Source: Cellulomonadaceae bacterium (lineage in GTDB: Bacteria > Actinomycetota > Actinomycetes > Actinomycetales > Cellulomonadaceae). Taken from it: a stretch of DNA of 9,163 nt. Below the pieces are notes generated by a model. The model ran no database searches and was not told the DNA's origin. It worked only from the letters and a program-made list of their open reading frames with translations. The position numbers were made by a program, and so were the translations under genes. The stretch lies in assembly GCA_031283115.1 (NCBI GenBank), contig JAITCK010000181.1, forward strand, positions 1 through 9,163. Reading direction: 5' to 3'. Shown one piece after another: positions 1-6,015 of the stretch; position 1 is the first letter of the stretch, and the number at the start of each line of letters is the position of its first letter.

Positions 1-224
1 TTCCCATAGCGGACGCAGCCGCCACCTACCTGCCCACCCGCACCATCAGCGACGCCGACGCTCGGGCGCTCAGCTACGGCCAGTGGATTACCCCCACCGT
101 CGCCGCCCCCACACAGCCCGTCGCCGCCCTGACGCCCGATGGAACCTTGGTCGCCCTCCTAGAAAACACCCGCCGAGGCGGCCAGCCCTACGCCAAACCC
201 GTCCTCGTCATCGCCGCCGCGTAA
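1..224 (+). CDS. truB: tRNA pseudouridine-55 synthase TruB, C-terminal fragment
   Basis: Only the last 73 codons are present; the reading frame begins at base 3, ends at TAA 222-224, and the 5' part lies outside the window. TruB converts U55 to pseudouridine in the T-loop of tRNAs. The fragment matches the C-terminal RNA-binding domain of actinobacterial TruB. It begins with a LPTR-x-IS-DADAR-A-L-x-YGQ segment (fragment residues 10-26), followed by PVAALTPDGTLVALLE (about 39-54) and a hydrophobic end, PVLVIAAA. The catalytic domain cannot be seen, so the identification rests on this tail alone. In many actinobacteria truB is followed by ribF. Here it is followed by a small membrane protein gene and a restriction operon, so the region downstream of truB may be an insertion site. 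No rho-independent terminator with a T-run follows the stop. Confidence 0.82.
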   Translation, partial: PIADAAATYLPTRTISDADARALSYGQWITPTVAAPTQPVAALTPDGTLVALLENTRRGGQPYAKPVLVIAAA

Positions 225-231
225 GAGATTG

Positions 232-249
232 TGAACAGAGGACTGTTCA
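232..249. repeat. Perfect 7 bp inverted repeat after truB
   Basis: TGAACAG (232-238) and CTGTTCA (243-249) are exact reverse complements separated by the four bases AGGA. The repeat starts 8 nt after the truB stop and lies 92 nt before the next gene. In RNA it would form a 7 bp hairpin with a tetraloop. It lacks the following T-run of an intrinsic terminator, since a GC-rich stretch follows. It may be a weak processing or termination hairpin, or a protein-binding site; the sequence does not decide. Confidence 0.4.
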
Positions 250-340
250 GCGCGGGGTGGCGCATTGTCGGGCATCCTTAGACGCTGCCACAAGACGTTT
301 GCTGCGCCTTCACTGCGGTGTCACGTGCGAGGATGACCGC

Positions 341-613
341 ATGAAACGCATTGGTGGGCCTGCTCGTTTTATTGCAGTGCTGGCATGGGTGGGCGCAGTG
401 GCCGCCATGCTTGGCGCCGCCAACCGGCTCTACAACGGCCTCATGCTGGTGGCTGCACCGCTGGCTGATGATGGGCTGATAATCAACGCATCCGGTGACG
501 GTACGGCGCAGCACCTGTTCTCCGGCGCGTCCCACATGTTCCTCTGGGCTGTGGGTCTCGCCCTGTTTGGCCTGGCAGTCTGGCTGTTCGCCCAGCGCAA
601 GCAGGTGCGCTGA
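341..613 (+). CDS. Small two-helix membrane protein, function unknown
   Basis: This is a 90-residue protein that I do not recognise. The start ATG at 341 is chosen because GAGGA (329-333) lies 7 nt upstream. The same frame is open further back, but only into truB, where the amino-acid content is arginine- and proline-rich nonsense. Two hydrophobic stretches are visible: about residues 10-33 (RFIAVLAWVGAVAAMLGAAN onwards) and about 69-84 (MFLWAVGLALFGLAVWLF). They are joined by a polar loop containing DDGLI and SGDGTAQH. The N-terminal MKR and C-terminal QRKQVR suggest both ends are cytoplasmic with an external loop. The protein lies between truB and the restriction operon and is separated from the latter by a promoter, so it is probably not part of the defence operon. 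Expression is plausible from the SD and clean start, but there is no functional evidence. Confidence 0.6.
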   Translation: MKRIGGPARFIAVLAWVGAVAAMLGAANRLYNGLMLVAAPLADDGLIINASGDGTAQHLFSGASHMFLWAVGLALFGLAVWLFAQRKQVR

Positions 614-656
614 CCTTTGCAGAGTCAGAGTTTCTTTCGTTTATGTTGCAATAAGC

Positions 657-672
657 GTTTAGCCCGCTAAAC
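657..672. promoter_or_regulatory. Palindromic operator-like site upstream of the restriction operon
   Basis: GTTTAGC (657-663) and GCTAAAC (666-672) are perfect reverse complements around a CC centre. The site ends 9 nt before the TTGACA -35 hexamer at 682. A 16 bp dyad just upstream of a promoter is typical of a dimeric HTH regulator site. The first gene of the operon encodes an N-terminal HTH, so autoregulation is possible. That link is inference, because no second copy of the site is seen in the window to support it. Confidence 0.45.
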
Positions 673-681
673 AGTATATGG

Positions 682-710
682 TTGACAGTAATCATCTACT
701 CAGTTACCGT
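682..710 (+). promoter_or_regulatory. Predicted sigma-70/SigA-type promoter of the type I R-M operon
   Basis: The -35 TTGACA (682-687) is a perfect consensus. A 17-nt spacer leads to the -10 TACCGT (705-710), which keeps the key T1, A2 and T6 positions. Transcription would begin near 717, leaving a leader of about 33 nt before the GTG start at 750. The spacing is ideal. This is the only good promoter seen ahead of the tightly overlapping genes that follow, so it may drive the whole operon. It also argues against the more upstream ATG at 678, which would lie before the transcription start. Confidence 0.6.
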
Positions 711-735
711 TGCACCATTGCTCAGTTGTCGGCCC

Positions 736-742
736 AAGGAGG
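736..742 (+). promoter_or_regulatory. Ribosome binding site that sets the start of the HTH/methylase-like gene
   Basis: AAGGAGG (736-742) matches the anti-SD core perfectly and lies 7 nt before GTG at 750. The alternative in-frame ATG at 678 has no such site, so the GTG is preferred. Confidence 0.75.
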
Positions 743-749
743 TGCAATC

Positions 750-2435
750 GTGGACGAGCAGTTGATGACGATGTCAGAGATTGCGCATCGGGCTGGAGTG
801 ACGCGCCAGGCGGTCACGAACTGGCGCACTTCACGGCGAGTAGCGGCTCAGATAGTGCCCTTTCCCTTACCTGCTGGTGTGGAGCGCGGCATTCAGGTTT
901 TTGATGCTGCCGATGTTGCCGAATGGTTGGAGCAAACTGGTCGAGTTGACCTACTCAACCATTGGACGCAGGCATCCCCGGCAACGCCTGTCGAGAAGGT
1001 GCCTGCATTGGCCCGTTTTGCGCGAGCACAAGATTCAGGCGCTACAAGGGGCCTCACTACCCGCGCTGTCGAGATTGTTACTGAGATTGTCGAAGCGTGC
1101 TCACGTCGTGTTCGCGGCGGCGCTCGGAGTACTGGGCGTGGCAGTGTCACTGTCGAGTGGTACGACGGTCAGTCTGGCGGCGCAGTTTCGCCGTGCGGTG
1201 AGGCCATGCAATTTGACCTATCTGCCGAATTTCCTGGCAACGGCGCCAATCATGCTGTCATTCTGCTTGCCACGCTGCTGGGGCTTACTGACGCGGAAGT
1301 GCTGGCGGCAGCAGACAAGATTTCCCGCCGACTGGCGGCAGGGAATATTGCAGTCATCGTCGGCCCTGCGTCGGCATTGTGTGACCGTCTCGACCCCAAC
1401 GCGCCTGATGGTCTCTATTCACGCCGCAGCGAAACCCTGAGTCGTGACCAGAACGCGACACTTGCTGCGGCCATTCGCTTGCCTCGGGGGCTGTGGCGGG
1501 AGGCGCACCGTGTCAACTTGGGACTGTGGGTACTGAGAGGCGGCGCGGCGCCAGGTCAGGTCAGCATCGCCGACCTGACGGGGGCTCCTTTCGCCCCGCC
1601 CATCCTCGCCCAAGATATTGACGGTGTTCTCGGGGCTTCCACCGACATCGAACTGACCTACCTGAGGACTGTCCATTACGCGGAGGTATGGACTGAGGAC
1701 ACCGTCGTGCCACTCGGCTGGACTGCGGCGACGGCGAGGACTGACCGAGATGCCGACCATTATGACACCGTGATTGCCGCCTATGACAGGTGCGCCGAGC
1801 CTCTTTCCGGTTATCAGATTGCGCATATCATCCGCTCTGACGAGGACCATTTCCCGTCGCGTTCGCTTGCTGAGTTGATTTCCGCAGGCCAAGCGCGTCT
1901 GTTCGCGGGCGCGCGTATTCGAGACGACCATTGTGACCCGTCGGGGGCTGTTCCCGTGTTCACGCCGGGGGAAAGGTGTCCGACGGCCCGGATGGACCGC
2001 CTCATTGAGGCAGAGCACTATGCGCGGGCGATGCGCACGGAACCAGGTGATGTTGTTTTTGCCGTCGCGCCCCATCCGTGGGCCTGCGTCGATGTGACAG
2101 GTGGTGCGCTCGTCGCCTTCCCCTGCCGCGTACTCAGGCTTGAGGTTGCGTCGTCGACTATCGGCCCTCACACACTCGCTGCTGTCATCAACTCTGCCGA
2201 CGGTACCGAATGGAAAACCTGGCGTATCCCTACGCTGCGTCGCACGCAGGTTGACCCCTTGGACAGCGCGCTGGCTGAGATTGAGCACTACACCGACCTG
2301 CTCCGTCACCGCATCAGTGCAGCAAGTACCTTGACGTCTGAACTCATCGAAGGCGTGGCGGCAGGCGCTGTTTCATTAGCGCCTGATGACGCGCCCGCTG
2401 CCACTCTGTCCGTCTCCCACAAGAAAGCAGATTGA
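750..2435 (+). CDS. HTH protein with degenerate N6-methylase-like core and C-terminal TRD-like domain
   Basis: With the GTG start at 750 the protein has 561 residues. Residues 8-30 (MSEIAHRAGVTRQAVTNW) form a clear helix-turn-helix. Residues 198-210 (GNIAVIVGPASAL) and 242-265 (IRLPRGLW...LGLWVLRGG) resemble the C-terminal half of the N6_Mtase fold, where HsdM-type enzymes read GGRAGVVM and ALPTQLF...WFF. Neither a SAM-binding DPxxGxGG motif nor a catalytic NPPF/Y motif is present, so it should not methylate DNA. Residues about 373-496 (LAELISAGQARLF..., PGDVVFAVAP, WKTWRIPTL) look like a target-recognition domain. It ends in a helix about 508-543 (ALAEIEHYTDLL...LIEGVAAGA) like the HsdS conserved helix. 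The stop lies 3 nt before the hsdM start, so the two are co-translated. A regulator or accessory DNA-binding subunit of the type I complex is the likely role; that is inference. Related proteins may be annotated as N-6 DNA methylase. Confidence 0.7.
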   Translation: MDEQLMTMSEIAHRAGVTRQAVTNWRTSRRVAAQIVPFPLPAGVERGIQVFDAADVAEWLEQTGRVDLLNHWTQASPATPVEKVPALARFARAQDSGATRGLTTRAVEIVTEIVEACSRRVRGGARSTGRGSVTVEWYDGQSGGAVSPCGEAMQFDLSAEFPGNGANHAVILLATLLGLTDAEVLAAADKISRRLAAGNIAVIVGPASALCDRLDPNAPDGLYSRRSETLSRDQNATLAAAIRLPRGLWREAHRVNLGLWVLRGGAAPGQVSIADLTGAPFAPPILAQDIDGVLGASTDIELTYLRTVHYAEVWTEDTVVPLGWTAATARTDRDADHYDTVIAAYDRCAEPLSGYQIAHIIRSDEDHFPSRSLAELISAGQARLFAGARIRDDHCDPSGAVPVFTPGERCPTARMDRLIEAEHYARAMRTEPGDVVFAVAPHPWACVDVTGGALVAFPCRVLRLEVASSTIGPHTLAAVINSADGTEWKTWRIPTLRRTQVDPLDSALAEIEHYTDLLRHRISAASTLTSELIEGVAAGAVSLAPDDAPAATLSVSHKKAD

Positions 2436-2438
2436 CTT

Positions 2439-4076
2439 ATGCCCCCCAGGAAACAATCGGAGGCGGCCGCAGGAACGCCAGCCCCGACCACGATGGCTGA
2501 CCTCAAGGCGACCTTGTGGAAGGCAGCTGACAAGTTGCGTGGCTCGCTGTCGGCGAGTCAGTACAAGGACGTCATTTTGGGGCTGGTTTTCCTCAAGTAT
2601 GTGTCCGATGCCTACGATGAGCGGCGCGAGTTGATTCGATCCGACCTTGCCGGGCAGGGGTACGACGACGAGCAGATCGACACTCTCATCGACGACCCGG
2701 AGGAGTACCAGGGCTACGGTGTATTCCTTGTTCCCCCGCAGGCTCGTTGGCGCTTCCTCGCTGAGAACGCCAAAGGGATGCCTGCCCAAGGGATGACTCC
2801 CGCGCAAAGCGTTGGAGCCCTCGTGGATGCGGCGATGGATACTGTCATGGGTGCCAACCCAACCTTGCGCGGAACATTACCCAAAATCTACAACCGCGAG
2901 AACATCGACCAGCGTCGCCTGGGTGAACTCCTTGATCTCTTCAATGACACCCGTTTCAGCAGACAGGGGGAGCATCGGGCGCGGGACCTTATGGGGGAGG
3001 TCTACGAGTATTTTCTGGGAGCCTTTGCCCGCGCCGAGGGGAAACGTGGCGGCGAGTTCTTCACTCCGCCGTCCGTCGTCAAAACGCTGGTCGAAGTGTT
3101 GCAGCCTGACCACGGGCGCGTGTACGACCCCTGTTGTGGTTCGGGTGGCATGTTTGTCCAGGCAGAGAAGTTTATTGCCGCCCATCATGGCGACCCGACG
3201 GGCATTGCCGTGTACGGCCAGGAGGCGATGGAGAAGACCTGGCGGCTGGCCAAGATGAACTTGGCTATTCACGGCATTGAGAACACTGGGCTTGGGACGG
3301 CGTGGCATGACACCTTCGCCCGTGACGTGCACCCTGAAATGCAGATGGACTTCATCCTTGCTAATCCGCCGTTCAACATCAAGGATTGGGTGCGTAACAC
3401 TGAGGATCCTCGCTGGAGATTTGGTGTCCCTCCGGCGACCAATGCGAACTTTGCCTGGATTCAACACATTCTGAGCAAACTCGCACCCGGTGGTCGTGCC
3501 GGTGTGGTGATGGCCAACGGCTCGATGTCATCGAACACGGGTGGTGAGGGAGATATTCGTGCGGCGATTGTGCGGGCTGACCAGGTGGCCTGCATGGTGG
3601 CGCTGCCGACGCAACTCTTCCGCAGTACGGGTATCCCGGTGTGTCTGTGGTTCTTTGCGAAGCACAAGGAGGCGGGCGCTCAGGGGGCTATTGACCGCAA
3701 GGGTCAAGTGCTGTTCATTGACGCGCGCGACCTCGGCTACATGGTGGATCGCGCCGAGCGGGACCTTGCGCCCGAAGACATCGCCCGTATTGCCGACACC
3801 TTCCACATCTGGCGCGGCACCCCTGGGGCGATGGGCACCTATGAGGATGTCCCCGGTTTTTGCAAGTCAGCCACGCTCGCTGAAATCAAAGCCAACGGTT
3901 ACGTCCTCACCCCAGGCCGGTATGTCGGCAGTGCCGAGGTGCCCGATGACGGTGAGCCTCTTGATGACAAGATTGCCCGCCTGACATCAGAAGTCCGCGA
4001 CGGCTTCGCCCTCCGCGCCAACCTGCAACAGCGGGTCCTCGCCGCCCTAGACTCCCTGGAGGTCAACCATGAGTGA
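2439..4076 (+). CDS. hsdM: Type I restriction-modification system DNA methyltransferase subunit HsdM
   Basis: This 545-residue adenine-N6 methyltransferase subunit transfers a methyl group from SAM to DNA as part of the HsdM2S complex, and also belongs to the restriction complex. The N-terminal HsdM_N helical domain spans about residues 20-150 (LWKAADKLRGSLSASQYKD, then VFLKYVSDAYDERRE). The N6_Mtase core has GEFFTPPSVV near 205-214, SAM-binding motif I DPCCGSGGMF at 230-239 and catalytic motif IV NPPF at 309-312. After these come W-RFGVPP, GRAGVVMANGSMSS and the ALPTQLFRSTGIPVCLWFF strand-turn. All key residues are intact, so the enzyme should be active. Length is normal for the family (about 500-550). 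The ATG follows the previous stop by 3 nt and has only a weak SD, suggesting translational coupling. Its last codons contain GGAGG (4058-4062), which serves the overlapping ATG at 4069. Confidence 0.96.
   Translation: MPPRKQSEAAAGTPAPTTMADLKATLWKAADKLRGSLSASQYKDVILGLVFLKYVSDAYDERRELIRSDLAGQGYDDEQIDTLIDDPEEYQGYGVFLVPPQARWRFLAENAKGMPAQGMTPAQSVGALVDAAMDTVMGANPTLRGTLPKIYNRENIDQRRLGELLDLFNDTRFSRQGEHRARDLMGEVYEYFLGAFARAEGKRGGEFFTPPSVVKTLVEVLQPDHGRVYDPCCGSGGMFVQAEKFIAAHHGDPTGIAVYGQEAMEKTWRLAKMNLAIHGIENTGLGTAWHDTFARDVHPEMQMDFILANPPFNIKDWVRNTEDPRWRFGVPPATNANFAWIQHILSKLAPGGRAGVVMANGSMSSNTGGEGDIRAAIVRADQVACMVALPTQLFRSTGIPVCLWFFAKHKEAGAQGAIDRKGQVLFIDARDLGYMVDRAERDLAPEDIARIADTFHIWRGTPGAMGTYEDVPGFCKSATLAEIKANGYVLTPGRYVGSAEVPDDGEPLDDKIARLTSEVRDGFALRANLQQRVLAALDSLEVNHE
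4058..4062 (+). promoter_or_regulatory. SD site inside the hsdM 3' end, placed for ATG 4069
   Basis: GGAGG lies 6 nt before ATG 4069, which overlaps the hsdM stop in ATGAGTGA. Such a well-placed site suggests that a protein is, or once was, translated from 4069. This could be the 47-codon ORF or the ancestral hsdS start. Confidence 0.55.
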
Positions 4077-4212
4077 CCTGCGTCGTCGTGTCCCAGACAT
4101 GACAAGGCCCCGGGTAGTTTCGCTGACTTTCGTCGCTACGCCGTGGTTCCCGGGGCTTAACACTGCCAGCCTATCATCGACTGCCAGAGCAATCAAGGAG
4201 GGTGCGTCATGA
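4069..4212 (+). CDS. Possible 47-residue peptide or relic start between hsdM and the abi gene
   Basis: An open frame of 47 codons begins at ATG 4069, inside ATGAGTGA shared with the hsdM stop, and ends at TGA 4210-4212, overlapping the next ATG by the ATGA junction. A GGAGG site lies 6 nt upstream of its start. The peptide begins MSDLRRRVPDM, is basic near its N-terminus, and has no family that I recognise. Three readings are possible. It may be a real leader or antitoxin peptide. It may be translational read-through keeping ribosomes running from hsdM into the abi gene. Or it may be the remnant of an ancestral hsdS start left when the abi cassette entered. The strong hairpin at 4105-4158 lies inside this frame, so the RNA rather than the peptide may be the functional product. 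Confidence 0.35.
   Translation: MSDLRRRVPDMTRPRVVSLTFVATPWFPGLNTASLSSTARAIKEGAS
4105..4158 (+). ncRNA. Structured RNA element (long hairpin) upstream of the Abi-like HEPN gene
   Basis: AGGCCCCGGG (4105-4114) pairs with CCCGGGGCTT (4149-4158). Nine of the ten pairs are Watson-Crick and one is G-U. The 34-nt interior can form a second helix, GTAG (4114-4117) with CTAC (4136-4139), which competes for base 4114. That helix would carry a small UGAC/GUCG hairpin (4124-4127/4132-4135) with a UUUC loop. TTTCG occurs twice inside the loop. No T-run follows, so it is not a standard terminator. It ends 50 nt before the abi start codon. Genes of the Abi_2/AbiF type have been reported, to my recollection, with a conserved upstream RNA that restrains the toxin. 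Position and strength fit such an element, but the exact RNA family is not proven here and the boundaries are only those of the helix. Confidence 0.5.
4195..4202 (+). promoter_or_regulatory. Strong SD of the Abi-like gene
   Basis: AAGGAGGG lies 6 nt before ATG 4209. It gives the abi gene its own efficient initiation, independent of coupling to the upstream 47-codon frame, and fixes the start. Confidence 0.7.
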
Positions 4213-4844
4213 CTCAATGTCCGTGGACTCTTGATGAGTTGATGTCACCCCAACGCCTCCGCCCCTACTTCCGCGCGGCAGGAGGCGACAAGGTGCGAGC
4301 GATGGAACTCTATGATTGGAACGCTGCCGCGTGTGGCGCTTATATGTCAACGGTCCACTACGTCGAGGTTGGACTGCGCAATGCGATAGATGTCACCGCG
4401 TCCGCGAGGTTAGGGGATGATTGGCTTGCCGCTCTGCCGCTTAATCCTCGGTCATCATCAACGTTGTCGCGTGCCATCACCAGGGCAGGAGGTTCGGAGG
4501 TTCCTCGTGGCAAGGTGGTTGCCGAACTCTCCTTCGGCTTTTGGTGTTTCTTGTTCTCAGATGCCTTTGATGGGGGACTCTGGCGCCCTGCATTGCAGTA
4601 TGCGTTTGACGGCCCCGTCCGTCGGAAGCATGTTTACGCTGATGTGAACAGCATTCGTACCGTCCGCAATCGGGCCGCGCACCATGAACCCATCCATGCC
4701 CGCGACCTGCCAGGTGACTACGCCCGCATCCTTGATGTAGCCGGACGCATCAGTCCTGTCCTGCGGTCACATATCGAAACCCGCAGTTCGTTCCCCGGCA
4801 TCCTCGCCAAACGACCGCAGGTGACAGGGGATGACGATGAGTGA
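4209..4844 (+). CDS. Abi-like (Abi_2 / AbiD-AbiF type) HEPN-family abortive infection protein
   Basis: This 211-residue protein matches the Abi_2 family (PF07751) along its whole length. Visible blocks are LMSPQRLRPYF (11-21), A-ELYDWN (31-38), VHYVEVGLRNAI (49-60), GKVVAELSFGFWCFLF (101-116), LW-PALQYAF (124-133) and the signature IRTVRNRAAHHEPIHARDL (149-167). R153-N154-x3-H158 is the R-X4-H catalytic motif of HEPN ribonucleases, so the protein is expected to cleave RNA when triggered by infection. Family members from lactococci (AbiD, AbiF) stop phage growth. The ATG at 4209 has its own strong SD. The stop overlaps the hsdS start in ATGAGTGA. Insertion of this gene between hsdM and hsdS suggests that toxicity is tied to the integrity of the type I complex, or simply that the cassette hitch-hikes. 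It could also be held in check by the hairpin RNA just upstream. The family call is firm; the target RNA is unknown. Confidence 0.9.
   Translation: MTQCPWTLDELMSPQRLRPYFRAAGGDKVRAMELYDWNAAACGAYMSTVHYVEVGLRNAIDVTASARLGDDWLAALPLNPRSSSTLSRAITRAGGSEVPRGKVVAELSFGFWCFLFSDAFDGGLWRPALQYAFDGPVRRKHVYADVNSIRTVRNRAAHHEPIHARDLPGDYARILDVAGRISPVLRSHIETRSSFPGILAKRPQVTGDDDE
4826..4830 (+). promoter_or_regulatory. SD that selects ATG 4837 as the hsdS start
   Basis: AGGGG (4826-4830) directly abuts the in-frame ATG at 4831 (no spacer) but lies 6 nt before ATG 4837. The latter is therefore the preferred start. Further in-frame ATGs occur at 4849 and 4855. Confidence 0.55.
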
Positions 4845-6015
4845 GTGGATGAGTATGCGTCTTGGTGATGCTGCCACAGTATTTGATGGTCCACATGCGA
4901 CACCAACTAAAACGGAAGATGGCCCCTGGTATCTCAGCATTTCGTCGCTTTCGTCTGGTCGACTCAACCTTGACGAGTCAGCACATCTCAGTGAATATGA
5001 TTATCCGAAGTGGACGAAACGGACTTCGCCTCAACGAGGGGACACCCTCTTTTCATATGAGACGCGCCTTGGTGAAGCCGCATTCTGGGATAGGGATGAA
5101 CGTGCGGCTTTGGGGCGTCGAATGGGCCTCTTACGCCCAAACCGTGCGATTGCTGACCCGAGGTTCCTGAGTTACTTATATATTGCTCCCGACTTTCAAG
5201 AAACTATTCGGCATCGCACAGTTCGCGGTGCGACAGTTGACCGTATCCTGATTGCCGAAATGCCTGATTGGCAAATTGCTTTGCCGCCGCTGGAGGAGCA
5301 GCGGCGAATCGCGGGCGTCCTCAGCACCCTAGACGACCTCATCGACACTAACAGAAAGTTATGTGAGGTGTTAATTGCACAGGCGCGGGCTATGTACGAC
5401 CGGTTGCAATCGTCTAGCTCCGCAGATATTTGCACCTTCGCTTCCACTGTTGATGTGGTCTCCGGGGGAACGCCCAAGACCTCTGTTTCAGAATACTGGG
5501 ATGGACCTATTCCCTGGTATTCAGTTGCCGATTGCCCCGAAGATGTTGGGCCGTGGGTGCTTCGCACCGCGAGGACTGTCACGGACGAGGGCATCGAGAA
5601 CTCGGCTGCTTCTGTGCTTCCTGTCGGTACCACAATCATTTCGGCGCGAGGAACTGTGGGGAAACTCGCTCTTGTCGGCGAACCGATGGCCATGAATCAG
5701 TCGTGTTACGGACTTCAATCTCGGTTCGACTCCAGAGGCGCGTTTACATATTTCTCTGCCCAGGACATTGTTGGAGACTTGCAGCGTTCATCCCACGGCT
5801 CTGTGTTTGACACAATCACCCGAGCCACGCTCGACCAAGTTGTTATTCGTGTTCCTTCGACAGAAGCAATAACAGAGTTCGAGACGCAGGTTGAACCCCT
5901 GATGGAGTTAGCGCGGGGATTGCAGAAAGAAAACACAGACTTGACCAGCACCCGCGACGAACTCCTCCCCCTCCTCATGTCAGGCCAGATTCGGGTCAGG
6001 CAGGTAAACCCATGA
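4837..6015 (+). CDS. hsdS: Type I restriction-modification system specificity subunit HsdS
   Basis: HsdS selects the bipartite DNA target for both methylation and cleavage. From ATG 4837 it has 392 residues, a normal length for a complete two-domain subunit. TRD1 covers about residues 1-148. The central conserved helix follows at about 149-191 (LPPLEEQRRIAGVLSTLDDL onwards). TRD2 covers about 203-345 and opens with the typical SGGTP-x5-EYWDG-IPW motif (209-228) and contains GSVFDTITRATL. The C-terminal conserved helix is at about 346-386 (ETQVEPLMEL...DELLPLLMSGQIRV). The start lies in ATGAGTGA overlapping the abi stop, and the end overlaps the next gene by ATGA. TRD1 looks less GC-rich than hsdM and uses codons such as TTA, consistent with exchange of recognition domains. 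The recognition sequence cannot be read from the protein. Confidence 0.95.
   Translation: MSEWMSMRLGDAATVFDGPHATPTKTEDGPWYLSISSLSSGRLNLDESAHLSEYDYPKWTKRTSPQRGDTLFSYETRLGEAAFWDRDERAALGRRMGLLRPNRAIADPRFLSYLYIAPDFQETIRHRTVRGATVDRILIAEMPDWQIALPPLEEQRRIAGVLSTLDDLIDTNRKLCEVLIAQARAMYDRLQSSSSADICTFASTVDVVSGGTPKTSVSEYWDGPIPWYSVADCPEDVGPWVLRTARTVTDEGIENSAASVLPVGTTIISARGTVGKLALVGEPMAMNQSCYGLQSRFDSRGAFTYFSAQDIVGDLQRSSHGSVFDTITRATLDQVVIRVPSTEAITEFETQVEPLMELARGLQKENTDLTSTRDELLPLLMSGQIRVRQVNP

Noticed and set aside
83..340. Long N-terminal extension of the small membrane protein frame back to base 83
   Set aside because: This part overlaps the truB end in another frame and reads as arginine/proline-rich noise; ATG 341 has its own SD.
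678..749. Upstream ATG start (678) for the HTH/methylase-like protein, adding 24 residues
   Set aside because: It lies upstream of the predicted promoter, has no SD, and the extra residues do not resemble a domain; GTG 750 has AAGGAGG at ideal spacing.
2441..2447. C-run just after the hsdM ATG as a phase-variation tract
   Set aside because: It is only six C residues, too short to suggest frequent slippage, and it is explained by proline codons in the MPPRK start.
4105..4158. The hsdM-downstream hairpin as an intrinsic terminator
   Set aside because: The 3' arm is followed by TTAACACTGCC, with no T-run, and the loop is far too long; downstream genes remain tightly linked.
4837..6015. Inverted or duplicated hsdS halves for recombination-driven specificity switching
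   Set aside because: Only one full hsdS is present and no partial copy, recombinase gene or long inverted repeat was visible.
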